Shown one piece after another: positions 1-12,014 of a stretch of 64,000 nucleotides of DNA; the first letter of the stretch is position 1; every line of letters begins with the position of its first letter. The stretch lies in NCBI GenBank assembly GCA_014490595.1, contig CP061031.1, positions 682,001 through 746,000 of the forward strand, read 5' to 3'. The notes under the pieces were generated by a model, which was given only the letters and a program-made list of their open reading frames with translations, was not told where the DNA came from and searched no databases. A program made the translations under genes and the position numbers. This stretch comes from Corynebacterium wankanglinii. Its GTDB lineage: Bacteria; Actinomycetota; Actinomycetes; Mycobacteriales; Mycobacteriaceae.

Positions 1-280
1 CCTGGCCAGCGCACATGTGGCCCGGCATCGTATCCACCAGGCTGAGGCAGTGGACGAAGTCCTGGCCCTGGACGTTGTACACGCCGCAGCGCACGGTGTC
101 CTGCTGGTTAGCAAAGGTGGCGTACGGCGCCTGGGCGGGCAGCGCGCCGTGGGCTGCGGGCCACTCCACGCCGCGGGGGTTGAAGCCCGGCCCCTGATCC
201 GCGGATGCGGAGGACGCGCCTGCAGCAAGTGCGGTGGCAGCAGCGATAGTGGCGATGATGCCGCGGGTGATGGTGCGCAT
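1..280 (-). CDS. small secreted protein, C-terminus outside window
   Basis: Translation from the ATG at 280 begins MRTITRGIIATIAAATALAA, a typical Sec signal peptide, with likely cleavage after the ASSASA stretch near residue 31. The mature part contains the motif TVRCGVYNV and a second Cys (VHCLSL). The frame is open to base 1, so the gene runs off the window with about 93 residues visible. AGGAGA directly upstream is a good ribosome binding site. The gene starts 9 bases after the stop of the upstream secreted-protein gene (290-722), and both share a V-R-C-x-x-Y motif. They look like tandem paralogues in one transcription unit. No enzymatic function is recognisable. Confidence 0.7.
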   Translation of the reverse strand, partial: MRTITRGIIATIAAATALAAGASSASADQGPGFNPRGVEWPAAHGALPAQAPYATFANQQDTVRCGVYNVQGQDFVHCLSLVDTMPGHMCAGQ

Positions 281-289
281 GATGTCTCC

Positions 290-722
290 TTAGAAGTTGA
301 ACAGCACAGTGTTGGTGGAGCCGGCTCGGACCAGCGCGCGCCGGGTGATGTCAAGGACATACAGGTTGCCAGAAAACCCGGGGATCACCGTTGCGGTGCC
401 AAAGCGCCGCACCTGCAACGGGTTGAGCTTTTGGGGCTGGCCCACAAAACCCTGGTTCCAGCAATTTGTGCCCACGAAGTCTCGGTTGACCGTGACTGCA
501 GGGATGAGCTGTTGCGGCGGGTTGCATTCCGGCTGCGTCTGGCGTGCAGTCTCGGACACACAGATGGTCTCGGTGCCGGCTTCGGTCTGATACATCTCGC
601 AGCGAACGTCACCCGTGGCGTTGGAGTACGTGGCCAGGTTAGGGTCGGCCGCGGCGGAGGGGACAAGGGCGGCGGCGAAAAAGGACGCTGGCGGCAAGCG
701 ATGCGGTGGCTCTTCGGTGCAT
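290..722 (-). pseudogene. small secreted protein, frameshift inside signal peptide
   Basis: The mature part (ADPNLATYSNATGDVRC... to ...NTVLFNF) is open, has four Cys and shares the V-R-C-x-x-Y motif with the downstream gene. Its own frame only offers a TTG start at 697, which gives a weak, shortened signal peptide. The ATG at 722 gives MHRRATASLAASVLF, which would continue into the same mature protein if the A5 run at 678-682 (T5 on the coding strand) had four bases. I therefore infer a one-base frameshift in the signal peptide, real or a base-calling error. No known function. Confidence 0.6.
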
Positions 723-739
723 GGCAGCAGTAAACCAGG

Positions 740-1852
740 CTATCCCCAGCGCTGCACGCCTCCCGGCAAAGATTTCAACATAATGCCTCGTTGTGCGGCC
801 GATTGCGCATGCGTATCCACGAACTTCTCCGAGCGCACCCCACCCGCGCAGTACACCACCACCTCATCGCCCTCCGCGTACTTGGCCAGGGCGTTCGCCA
901 CCGCGTCGGGGTCGCGCTTCACCTCGCTCAGCGGCAGGTGCGCGGATGCGAACGGCAAGTCGGCGATGGCGCGTTCGTGCGGCTCGCGGATGTCTAAGGC
1001 GTGGGCTGCGCCGGTGCGGATGTCGTCGTAAAGCGACTGCCCCTCGGTGTCTGCCTCAGTGCTCACCGCGCACGCCTCGGCGTAGGTGGCAAGCGTGGTG
1101 GCGCGCGGGCGCGCCGGGTCGCGGGGGACGGTGAAGCGGCGGATGGTGGTGCTCAGCGCGTCGTACACGTGCAGCCGGCCGACCTGGACGTTGCCCACGC
1201 CGGTGAGGAACTTCACCGCCTCCGTGGCCATGAGCGAGCCCACCGCGGAGGTGGTCACGCCGAGCACGCCGGCGGTGGCGCAGTCCGGCACGGAATCAGC
1301 GTCGGGCTGGGTGGGGTAGAGGTCTCGCAGCCCCACACCGTCTGCGGGCGCGCCGGGGCCTGACCACCACAGCGCGATGTCGCCGCGGTAGCGCAGCACC
1401 GAGCCCCACACAAGCGGCGTGCCGGTGATCTCTGCGGCGTCGGCCGCGAGGAACTTGGTGGCGAACGTATCGGAGCCGTCGATGAGCAGGTCGATGCCGT
1501 CCAGCGCCGCGATGAAGTTGTCGGGGGTGAGCCGGCCATCCACGGCCGTGACCTCGATGCCGGGCTGCAGCGCCCGCAGGCGCTCCGCGGCCACCTCGAC
1601 CTTGGATCGGCCCACATCGTCCGCGCCGAAGAGGATCTGGCGGTGGATGTTGGTGATGTCCACGTGATCGTCGTCCCACACCGTGATGTGGCCGACCCCG
1701 GTGGCCGCCAGCGTCTGCATAATGGGGCAGCCCAGGCCGCCCGCGCCGATGACCAGCACCCGCGCGTTGTGCAGCCTCTCCTGCTGCTCCGGGCCAAAGC
1801 CGGGCAGGTTCATTTGACGCGCGGTGCGCTTCAGCTCTTGCTCGTGCAGCAT
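740..1852 (-). CDS. thiF: ThiF/MoeB-type adenylyltransferase with C-terminal rhodanese domain
   Basis: The product has 370 residues. The N-terminal E1-like domain carries the nucleotide-binding motif VIGAGGLGC (about residues 34-42), the D-D-x-V-D-x-x-N-x-x-R-Q motif and a C-A-T-A-G-V segment expected near the catalytic Cys. The last 110 residues form a rhodanese domain with the active-site loop VVYCAGGVRS. Family members adenylate the C-terminal Gly-Gly of ThiS and pass on sulfur for thiazole synthesis. The gene is last in thiO-thiS-thiG-thiF and starts directly after the thiG stop, which favours ThiF over MoeB. A dual role in molybdopterin synthesis cannot be excluded. Confidence 0.88.
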   Translation of the reverse strand: MLHEQELKRTARQMNLPGFGPEQQERLHNARVLVIGAGGLGCPIMQTLAATGVGHITVWDDDHVDITNIHRQILFGADDVGRSKVEVAAERLRALQPGIEVTAVDGRLTPDNFIAALDGIDLLIDGSDTFATKFLAADAAEITGTPLVWGSVLRYRGDIALWWSGPGAPADGVGLRDLYPTQPDADSVPDCATAGVLGVTTSAVGSLMATEAVKFLTGVGNVQVGRLHVYDALSTTIRRFTVPRDPARPRATTLATYAEACAVSTEADTEGQSLYDDIRTGAAHALDIREPHERAIADLPFASAHLPLSEVKRDPDAVANALAKYAEGDEVVVYCAGGVRSEKFVDTHAQSAAQRGIMLKSLPGGVQRWG

Positions 1853-3884
<2,032 letters not shown>

Positions 3885-4025
3885 TCTTCAGAGGTTAGCG
3901 CGCTCGCGGCTTCGCGGCTGCGATTTTAGTGCAGCCGAGCCAGACCTCAGCGGCGAACGTGTGGTCAGGCTCTGAGGAATAAACCATGAGTTTGCCCAAA
4001 ATTTGGCCTTACTCAGGGGTGCTTC

Positions 4026-4715
4026 CTATGGGTTTTGTGCGTACGAAGAGGCGGTGGTTGAGTGGTCCTGCACACCCCGGTCGTACTCGGCGACGACCCG
4101 CTCGCAATACGCCTTCGCGTCGTCCGCGTGCATGATGCCGCGCACGATGGCGCACCCGTCCACGCCCGCCCGGGCCAGGTCGTAGGCGTCGTCGGCGGTG
4201 ACATCGCCGATGGCCACCAGTGGCACGTCGGAAGCGGCGACCAGCTCCGGGTACCCGTCAAGCCCAATCGGGGCGCGGCCGGAATCCTTCGTCGGTGTGG
4301 CACGGAAGGGGCCGCAGCCGATGTAGTCGATGCAGTCCGCCACGTCGTTGGCGGCGCGGGCCAGCTCGAGGGTGCCCGTAGTCAGGCCGATGATCGCGTC
4401 CGGGCCGAGCAGTTCGCGCACCACGCGCACGTCCAGGTCGTCTTGGCCCACGTGCACCCCGGCGATGCCGTGGCCCTGGAGAGCGAGGGCGACGTCCACG
4501 CGGTCGTCGATAAGCACTCGCGCCTGCGGGTTGACGGCGTGCACGGCCTCGACCACAGCGCGGGAGAGCGCGTAGAGCTCACGCGCGGAGATCGGTTTGG
4601 AGCGCACCTGGATCACGCCCGCGCCGCCGGCAGCGGCCTGGCGGGCGCGCTCCACGACGTCTGGGCCCTGGCCTGTGACGAAGTAACAGCGCAGATCAAT
4701 CTCGGGCTTAGTCAC
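4026..4715 (-). CDS. thiE: thiamine-phosphate synthase ThiE
   Basis: The product has 229 residues from the GTG at 4715. Recognisable elements of the TIM-barrel family are VIQVRSKPISARE, the DDRVDVAL metal/pyrophosphate region, GVHVGQDD, and the pyrophosphate loop GCGPFRATPTKDSG. It couples the thiazole phosphate with HMP-PP to give thiamine monophosphate. It overlaps the preceding DUF7218 gene by 8 bases and precedes thiO by 141 bases on the same strand, so the thiamine cluster reads thiE-thiO-thiS-thiG-thiF. Confidence 0.92.
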   Translation of the reverse strand: MTKPEIDLRCYFVTGQGPDVVERARQAAAGGAGVIQVRSKPISARELYALSRAVVEAVHAVNPQARVLIDDRVDVALALQGHGIAGVHVGQDDLDVRVVRELLGPDAIIGLTTGTLELARAANDVADCIDYIGCGPFRATPTKDSGRAPIGLDGYPELVAASDVPLVAIGDVTADDAYDLARAGVDGCAIVRGIMHADDAKAYCERVVAEYDRGVQDHSTTASSYAQNP

Positions 4716-4959
4716 GCAGCGCCTCGATCAGCTCGTCTTTGGTCATCTCGGAGCGGCCCTCGATGTCGAGCTCCTGCGCGCGCTTATACAGTTCGTCCTT
4801 GGTCCAGTCCTCATAGGAGCCGGACTCGCCTCCGCGCTCGCCGACTGCGGAGCGGCCGTCGCGGGCGGCCGCATTTGCAATGGCGGCCGCCTTGGACTTG
4901 GAGTTGCCCTCGCGCAGCAGGGCCTCGTAGACCTCGGGATCTTTGATCGAATTAGCCAT
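4708..4959 (-). CDS. DUF7218 / Rho-N-like small protein
   Basis: The product has 83 residues and begins MANSIKDPEVYEALLREGNS. The N-terminal half (K-S-K-A-A-A-I-A-N-A-A-A-R-D-G) and the C-terminal SAP/Rho-N-like helix-extended-helix (W-T-K-D-E-L-Y-K-R-A-Q-E-L-D-I-E-G-R-S) match a short actinobacterial protein family now called DUF7218, related to Rho-termination-factor N domains. The role is unknown, and nucleic-acid binding is an inference from the fold. The end overlaps the thiE start by 8 bases. Confidence 0.8.
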   Translation of the reverse strand: MANSIKDPEVYEALLREGNSKSKAAAIANAAARDGRSAVGERGGESGSYEDWTKDELYKRAQELDIEGRSEMTKDELIEALRD

Positions 4960-5088
4960 GTGTGCCAGCCTAGGCGTTTCCGCGTGGGCGCTCGGGTTTT
5001 CTTCCGTGCGCTGGGCGCGCTGGTAGCTGGTGATGCTGGTGCCTGCCCGTGCCTTTTGGGCGGATCTGCTAGTTGCTCGGGAGCGCTG

Positions 5089-5166
5089 CTAGAAGATCGG
5101 TCCATTATTGAACATCAGTTTCACTATCACCTGCGGAAACGCAAAGTTGGACGCGTGATCTTCTAG
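5089..5166. repeat. 78-bp element bounded by 10-bp inverted repeats
   Basis: CTAGAAGATC (5089-5098) and its exact reverse complement GATCTTCTAG (5157-5166) bound a 58-bp interior in the gap between the DUF7218 gene and the CDF transporter gene. The interior is less GC-rich than its surroundings and has no coding frame. It could be a short non-autonomous repeat or a long-loop hairpin. The rest of 4960-5230 shows nothing recognisable. Confidence 0.5.
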
Positions 5167-5230
5167 TAACCGCACGCGGCGCCGCCGGCCCAACCAGCAG
5201 ATCCGCGCTGAAGCGCCGCCGGTGCGCGCT

Positions 5231-6136
5231 CTACACCGTCATCGGGCCGGTGCGGGTGGGGTGCCCCAGAGGCTCCACGTGCACGATGGTCTCCGCGCCG
5301 CCGAGGGCCTCCGCCAGGCCAGCCTCGATGGCGTCGGCGTGGTCGTGGGCGCGGTCGACCGTCCAGCCTCCGGGGACTTGCATAACCAGATTGACGGTGC
5401 GCTCGCGGCCGGCGGCGGCGGTGCGCACGGAGGTGAACGTCACGCCGTTCGCGTCGGCGTAATCCTCCAGGTAGGTGTGCACCACCGCGGTTTCTTCCTC
5501 TGGTAGCGCCTCCGCGAGCAGGCCCAGCATGGCGCCTTTGAGCAGCTTGTAGCCGGTGAACAGGATGTTCAGGCCGACAATCAGCGCCACAATCGGGTCC
5601 AGCGGCTGCCACCCGGTCAGCCATACCAGCGCCATGCCGACGATGACGCCGACGGTGGTCCACACATCTGTGAGCAGGTGGTGGCCGTCCGCGTTGAGCG
5701 TGGTCGAGCGGTATTTCTTGCCGGCGCGGATCAGCGCGACGCCGACGGCGCCGTTGAACACCGTGGCCACCACGGAAAAGGCCAAACCGATGCCCACCTG
5801 TTCCACAGGGACGGGGTGGAGCAGCCTGTCCACGGCGGTGAAGATGATGGCCACAGAGGCGAGCAGGATCAGTGAGCCCTCCACCTGGGCGGAGAAGTAC
5901 TCGGCGCGGGCGTGGCCGAAGTGGTGGTTGGCGTCCGCGGGCTTGGCCGACAGCTTCAGCGCCCACAGGCCCACCGCGGCAGCGATGAGGTTGATGCCGG
6001 ATTCGATGGCGTCTGAAAGGAAGCCCACAGACCCGGTCACCCACGCTGCGACAGCTTTCAGCACAATGGTTGCCACGGCTGCGCCGATGGAGAGCCACAT
6101 GAAGCGCTCGAGGAGTTTCTGCTCGTTATCCACCAC
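5231..6136 (-). CDS. cation diffusion facilitator (CDF) metal exporter
   Basis: The product has 301 residues with about six transmembrane segments followed by a soluble C-terminal domain of about 95 residues, the CDF layout. Metal-site motifs are the S-D-A-I-E-S stretch in TM2 and D-G-H-H-L-L-T-D in TM5 (HxxxD). N-A-D-G-H and the H-V-E-P-L-G-H region in the cytoplasmic domain are also typical. It probably exports Zn(II), Co(II) or Fe(II), and the substrate cannot be read from sequence. The start is the GTG at 6136 with AAAGGA about 9 bases upstream; a second GTG follows at once. Confidence 0.87.
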   Translation of the reverse strand: MVDNEQKLLERFMWLSIGAAVATIVLKAVAAWVTGSVGFLSDAIESGINLIAAAVGLWALKLSAKPADANHHFGHARAEYFSAQVEGSLILLASVAIIFTAVDRLLHPVPVEQVGIGLAFSVVATVFNGAVGVALIRAGKKYRSTTLNADGHHLLTDVWTTVGVIVGMALVWLTGWQPLDPIVALIVGLNILFTGYKLLKGAMLGLLAEALPEEETAVVHTYLEDYADANGVTFTSVRTAAAGRERTVNLVMQVPGGWTVDRAHDHADAIEAGLAEALGGAETIVHVEPLGHPTRTGPMTV

Positions 6137-6254
6137 GATGTGTCATCCTTTTCAACCCCGGCAGTCTCAACCCTGCTGTCGAGGAGTCACCCTAACAAAC
6201 CGGTACCGTTGGCCGGGCACAACGCAAATTCCCCTATCCCGGAAGGTTTTCATC

Positions 6255-6422
6255 ATGGGCCGTTGGGTCGTTGCCATCGCCGGCGCAGTCGTCGGTGCAC
6301 TGTTTTTTGGTTGGCTGCTGCAGATGCTGGGGGTCACCGGCATCCTTTACACCGTGGGCGTGCTGGTCGGCTCCGCCGTCACCTCCTCCGCGGCTGGCGC
6401 CCTGATCAAGCCGGGCCGCTAA
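6255..6422 (+). CDS. GlsB/YeaQ/YmgE family small membrane protein
   Basis: The product has 55 residues: MGRWVVAIAGAVVGALFFGW, then two more hydrophobic glycine-rich segments, ending AGALIKPGR. The family (transglycosylase-associated, stress-linked in other bacteria) has the same size and glycine-rich membrane helices. GGAAGG lies about 9 bases upstream of the ATG. It is divergent from the CDF gene. Confidence 0.75.
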   Translation: MGRWVVAIAGAVVGALFFGWLLQMLGVTGILYTVGVLVGSAVTSSAAGALIKPGR

Positions 6423-6460
6423 GCGCCCCTCCGACTCCGCACCCCCAGATAGGACCCCGC

Positions 6461-6589
6461 ATGGCGCGCACCCGCAGGCCCGCGCCGGGGTATGACTCGG
6501 AGGGCAACGAGGCGGAGCGCCCCGAGCTGGAGGACGATTCCTGGAAGTTCCCCGAGGGCTTCGTCCTCGACCGCGGGGATCGCGGGTAG
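6461..6589 (+). CDS. hypothetical small acidic protein
   Basis: A 42-residue frame starts MARTRRPAPGYDSEGNEAER and ends FVLDRGDRG, 38 bases downstream of the GlsB-like gene on the same strand. It is rich in Asp/Glu/Pro and looks disordered. I see no strong ribosome binding site and do not recognise the family. It is kept because composition and position are plausible for a small actinobacterial protein. Confidence 0.35.
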   Translation: MARTRRPAPGYDSEGNEAERPELEDDSWKFPEGFVLDRGDRG

Positions 6590-6601
6590 CTTAGCGACGC
6601 G

Positions 6602-7033
6602 CTAACGCCCAAGCCGCATCACGCGGTGCGGGATGCCGGTGTCGAGGAACTCCTCGCCCTCGGCGACCAGGCCGAACTGCTCGTAGTAGCCGACCAGGCC
6701 CGCCTGGGCCTCGACGATGAGGTCGCCGGGGAAGCGCTCGGTGTATTCGATGCCGGCGCGCACGATTTTCGGCCCCAGGCCGGAGCCGCGGTGGGCGGGG
6801 TGGACCACGAAGCGGCCGAAGCGGGAGCCTGTGTCCGTGGGGAAGACGCGGGCGCAACCGGCGAACTGCTCCCCGTCGAACGCCAGGATGTGGCGGGTGG
6901 CGGGGTCCGCGTCCTGGTCGTCGATCTCGTTGTAGGGGCAGTTCTGCTCCGCGACGAACACGTCCACGCGCAGTTTGTACAGCTGGTGGACCTCGAGCGG
7001 GGTCATCTCATGCAGTGATTTGAGGCTGATCAT
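6602..7033 (-). CDS. GNAT family N-acetyltransferase (ElaA-like)
   Basis: From the ATG at 7033 (MISLKSLHEMTPLEVHQLYK) the product has 143 residues, the size of ElaA-type GNATs. The acetyl-CoA loop reads HRGSGLGPKIV (R-x-x-G-x-G). The N-terminal L-Y-K-L-R-V-D-V-F-V-A-E-Q and C-P-Y-N-E-I-D-D-Q-D match ElaA homologues. The in-frame extension to 7117 is rejected because it only overlaps the upstream gene. The substrate is unknown. It overlaps the end of the DUF418 gene by 26 bases, so the two are probably cotranscribed. Confidence 0.85.
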   Translation of the reverse strand: MISLKSLHEMTPLEVHQLYKLRVDVFVAEQNCPYNEIDDQDADPATRHILAFDGEQFAGCARVFPTDTGSRFGRFVVHPAHRGSGLGPKIVRAGIEYTERFPGDLIVEAQAGLVGYYEQFGLVAEGEEFLDTGIPHRVMRLGR

Positions 7034-8237
7034 GCTTTGGTTCAATCCTTCCCGTCTTGCCATACGAGAGGTGGCGGTGCGCCCACTCGAAGGGGCCCTG
7101 CTTTCCTGCGCGGTCAAGGGCCACGGCCAGCGCCAGGGTAATCGCCCACACCAGCAGGCCGATCAGCAGCTTGCCGGTGACGGACGTATCCAGGCCGACT
7201 CCCAGGAATGCGGGGGTGCACAGCAGGATAAACAGGAACGACTGCGCCAGGTAGCCGGACATCGAGCGCTTGCCCAGGGCCACAAACGCCCGGGCCCAGC
7301 CGGGAACCTGGTTGTGCAGGCTGTCCGTGGCCAGCGCCAGCGCGGCCAAAATGCCCGGTCCGGTGAGGTACCCCACGGCCTGGTTGAGCACGAACAGGGG
7401 CATCTCCCACGCGGCGGGCAGCACGCCAGCCGCACTCAGGCCCCAGGGCAGGCCGACGTACACGATCACCACCCCGGCGATGACTGTCCAGGTGATTAAG
7501 GTGCGGCGGTGCGAAGCGACGTCGATAAGCACCCGCTCCCGCGCCCACACGTAGCCAATGACGGCCAAACTCAGCAGCTGCACCGCGGCGATGGGCTGCA
7601 TGCTGAGCATCCCCACCGCCATGCTCATGTTGGAAGAGAAGTAGGCGCCCAGTGAGTCCAGGCTGAGGGTGGGATCTGCTTCCAGGAAACCGGAGGTGGC
7701 GTCGAAGTAGAGGGAGGCGTAGGCGCCCATCACGCCCATCGCGGTGAACACGACGAGGATGCTGTACGCGATGACGCGCAGTGTTTTCGAGCTCAGCGTG
7801 AGCATGGCCGCGAGCAGGATGCCCACCAAGCCGTAGGTGAGCATGATGTCGCCGTAGAAGAGCAGGCACATGTGCGCCAGACCAAACAGCGCGAGGATGC
7901 CGTAGCGGCGAAACAGCACGCGCCGGGCCTGCTTGGCCGGGTAGTGCTTCCGGTACAGGCTCGCGGCGACCAGGCCGAAGCCGAAGCCGAGGAGCGTGGT
8001 GAACATGGGCAGGCCGCGTACGTGGATGAACATGGCGGCGAACACGGCGCTGACCTGGTCGAGCATGCTGCCGGGGCGCACGCCGCCGACGGACCAGCCG
8101 ACGCGGGACTGGTCCTCCGACCAGTCGTTAATCACCCAGGCTTGGGCGACGTTCGCCATGGCGATGCCCAGCAGGGCGGTGCCGCGCGCGAGGTCGGGGA
8201 CGATTAAGCGTTGCTGTTGCTGTTGGCTCTCGTGCAT
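7008..8237 (-). CDS. DUF418 domain membrane protein (YeiB-like)
   Basis: The product has 409 residues and about nine to ten hydrophobic segments. The N-terminus R-L-I-V-P-D-L-A-R-G-T-A-L-L-G-I is the acyltransferase-3/YeiB-like opening, and the C-terminal third (G-K-R-S-M-S-G-Y-L-A-Q-S, F-E-W-A-H-R-H-L-S-Y-G) is the DUF418 signature. The function is unknown; relatives are proposed to be membrane acyltransferase-like proteins. The ATG at 8237 is followed by a Gln-rich stretch. It is coupled to the downstream GNAT gene by overlap. Confidence 0.85.
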   Translation of the reverse strand: MHESQQQQQRLIVPDLARGTALLGIAMANVAQAWVINDWSEDQSRVGWSVGGVRPGSMLDQVSAVFAAMFIHVRGLPMFTTLLGFGFGLVAASLYRKHYPAKQARRVLFRRYGILALFGLAHMCLLFYGDIMLTYGLVGILLAAMLTLSSKTLRVIAYSILVVFTAMGVMGAYASLYFDATSGFLEADPTLSLDSLGAYFSSNMSMAVGMLSMQPIAAVQLLSLAVIGYVWARERVLIDVASHRRTLITWTVIAGVVIVYVGLPWGLSAAGVLPAAWEMPLFVLNQAVGYLTGPGILAALALATDSLHNQVPGWARAFVALGKRSMSGYLAQSFLFILLCTPAFLGVGLDTSVTGKLLIGLLVWAITLALAVALDRAGKQGPFEWAHRHLSYGKTGRIEPKHDQPQITA

Positions 8238-8344
8238 GCGCTCAACCTACCGCGTTAGCCCCGCCCGAGTCCTTCACGGTGCCGGGCGCGGTGTGGTTGA
8301 ATGTCTCTGTTGATACAGAAGTTGCCAATGTGATTGGGGATGCC

Positions 8345-9202
8345 ATGCGCCGTCTGCACGCCGCCCGAACCGTTGCCGCCGCGATCATGCTCGTGACCTC
8401 GGCGGTTGTGGCCAGCCCTGCGGCGCACGCGCAAAACGCGGAGGCGGAGGTGAATGATCTGCAGAACTACACCTGGCGCACCGACCCAGTCTCCAAGGTG
8501 CTTGCGGGCAAGCCCACGGCCGAGCGTGTCCTGCACCGCGTGCCGGGATCGTTCTTCGACGCCCCTCGCACCCCTGCGGAATCCGACGCGGCACTGCAGC
8601 GCGGCCACGCGCTCTACGGCCCGAGCACGCCGCTCTACGTCGGCTCCGTTCCCGGCCAGGAGGTTATGTGCACCACCACCGTCGCCGGGTACAACAACCG
8701 CGGCGAGAAGGTCGCTCTCACCGCGGGCCACTGCGGCAACGTGGGTGACGCAGTGCGTTCCGCGGACGCCTGGCAGCTCGGCCGTACCGGGACGATCACA
8801 TACGTGAACAAGCAGCTGGACTACGCCGTGATCACGCTGGCGCCCAACACGGAGGTCACCCGCACGTACAACGGGGTGACCGCCAACCACCTCGGCGGCG
8901 CACCGATACCCCGGGGTGGGGTGGTGTGCAAAACCGGCGTGGCTTCGGGCACGACGTGCGGCTACACCATTTCGGACTGGGATACCCGCAACACCAACCA
9001 TGTCTGCGCCATGCAGGGCGACTCAGGTGCGCCGCTGATGGTGGGCGACCGCGTCATCGGCATGGTCAACGGCGGGATGTGGGCCCCGCCGTTCAACGTG
9101 TCCTGCCGGACACCGCTGCAGGGCCCGCTCCATGCGCCGACAGGGTCGTTGCGCATGGATTCCGTGCTCGGCGACGTGCCGGGCGGCTTCCGCCTTCCGT
9201 AG
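8345..9202 (+). CDS. secreted trypsin-like serine protease (S1 family)
   Basis: From the ATG at 8345 the product has 285 residues with a signal peptide (MRRLHAARTVAAA... ending SPAAHAQ). The chymotrypsin triad is visible: TAGHCG (His), LDYAVITL (Asp) and GDSGAPL (Ser). Cys pairs flank the catalytic regions. The earlier in-frame ATG at 8279 would place more than 20 residues before the signal peptide and is rejected. It is probably exported and active on extracellular or host proteins; the specificity is unknown. Confidence 0.88.
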   Translation: MRRLHAARTVAAAIMLVTSAVVASPAAHAQNAEAEVNDLQNYTWRTDPVSKVLAGKPTAERVLHRVPGSFFDAPRTPAESDAALQRGHALYGPSTPLYVGSVPGQEVMCTTTVAGYNNRGEKVALTAGHCGNVGDAVRSADAWQLGRTGTITYVNKQLDYAVITLAPNTEVTRTYNGVTANHLGGAPIPRGGVVCKTGVASGTTCGYTISDWDTRNTNHVCAMQGDSGAPLMVGDRVIGMVNGGMWAPPFNVSCRTPLQGPLHAPTGSLRMDSVLGDVPGGFRLP

Positions 9203-9217
9203 CCCGCCCGGTCCCGG

Positions 9218-10018
9218 CTAGCTCCGCAGCGCGGCGAGGACCTCCGCAACCGTCTGCGGGTTACCGGCCACGCACCACGTCACCCCGCCCGCGTCCACCT
9301 TTTCTGCGCGTCCGCCCACGGCCTCCACGAGCGCTTTCCCCGGCAGCCAATCCCAGTCCGGGACGGTGTGCTGCAGCCAGGCGCCCATCTGGCCGGATGC
9401 GAGGTTGGCAAGATCCACAGAGCCCGCGCCCATCATCCGGATCGTCGCTGTGTGGCGCACGGCCTTCAGCCAGGTCTCACGCACTGCGTCGTCCGCCATG
9501 AAGGTGGGGTGCAGGTACGTCACCAGCGCGCTTCCGCCTAGCGACGCCTCCGGCAACCCACCAAGCTCCACCCCGTCCCGTGTCGCGGTGCCGTCCGCCG
9601 CCAGCCAGGTTGTCCCGGTGGCGGGGCGGTGCACAGCGCCAATGGCGGGGGTGCGGGCGGAGCCGGCGTCTACAAGCGCGAGCGCGGAGCAGAAGTAGTC
9701 CGAACCCTGCGAGAAGTTGTAGGTGCCGTCCACGGGGTCGATCACCCACGTCCTGCCCGTCGCGGAGGCGCGGGATGCGCCCTCCTCGCCGAGCACCCCG
9801 TCGTCCGGCCGCAAGGCGTCGAGCACGTCGGCCACGAACGCCTCGGCAGCGCGGTCCGCGTCGGTGACCACGTCAGAGACAGACGTCTTGAAGTCGGTGC
9901 CCACGCCACGCGCCCGCATCCGTAGCGCGAGCTGCCCGGCGTGTTCTACCAGCGCGGCGGCCAGCTCGGCGTCAGAGTCGTGTGCGTGGGCTTTGATGAA
10001 CGTTTGAGTATCCGTCAC
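9218..10018 (-). CDS. inositol monophosphatase family protein
   Basis: The product has 266 residues from the GTG at 10018. All family motifs are present: GEEG (about 79-82), W-V-I-D-P-V-D-G-T-Y-N-F, and the late P-D-W-D-W-L-P-G-K-A-L-V-E-A-V-G-G. These bind Mg and the phosphate of inositol-1-phosphate or similar substrates. In Corynebacterium a paralogue pair (HisN and an IMPase) sits upstream of prfB, so this could be either; the location next to thiC-prfB fits the IMPase-type gene. It is convergent with the protease gene, with a 15-base gap. Confidence 0.85.
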   Translation of the reverse strand: MTDTQTFIKAHAHDSDAELAAALVEHAGQLALRMRARGVGTDFKTSVSDVVTDADRAAEAFVADVLDALRPDDGVLGEEGASRASATGRTWVIDPVDGTYNFSQGSDYFCSALALVDAGSARTPAIGAVHRPATGTTWLAADGTATRDGVELGGLPEASLGGSALVTYLHPTFMADDAVRETWLKAVRHTATIRMMGAGSVDLANLASGQMGAWLQHTVPDWDWLPGKALVEAVGGRAEKVDAGGVTWCVAGNPQTVAEVLAALRS

Positions 10019-10025
10019 GCCGCCA

Positions 10026-11839
<1,814 letters not shown>

Positions 11840-11846
11840 GACCTTC

Positions 11847-11944
11847 TCCTTCCTTCGCTGGTGCTAACCAGACAGGTTCGAACGGTGTTCGCGCGGCGCG
11901 TGTGTGCCACATCAGCGCGATCTCAGCCCGGTGCCCCGGGCGCC
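11847..11944 (-). promoter_or_regulatory. TPP riboswitch (THI element) upstream of thiC
   Basis: On the minus strand the 5' half reads CGGGGCACCGGGCTGAGATC and the 3' half TTCGAACCTGTCTGGTTAGC followed by ACCAGCGAAGGA. CTGAGA, (A)ACCTG, CTGG-TTAGCA-CCAG and CG-AAGGA are the conserved TPP-binding elements. It ends about 8 bases before the thiC GTG, so the AAGGAAGGAGA ribosome binding site is within reach of the switch, suggesting control of translation initiation. Confidence 0.92.
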
Positions 11945-12014
11945 CGTGTGGGGTCGGATGCCATGCTATCCCGTCTTGGCTGTCGCGTCAGGCGGTTCGC
12001 TAGACTTCCCCCCT

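Noticed and set aside
3885..4025. TPP riboswitch before thiO
   Set aside because: CACCCCTGAGTAAGG and GAGCCTGACC on the minus strand are reminiscent of it, but the AACCTG core and the CTGG-CCAG hairpin of the element are missing.
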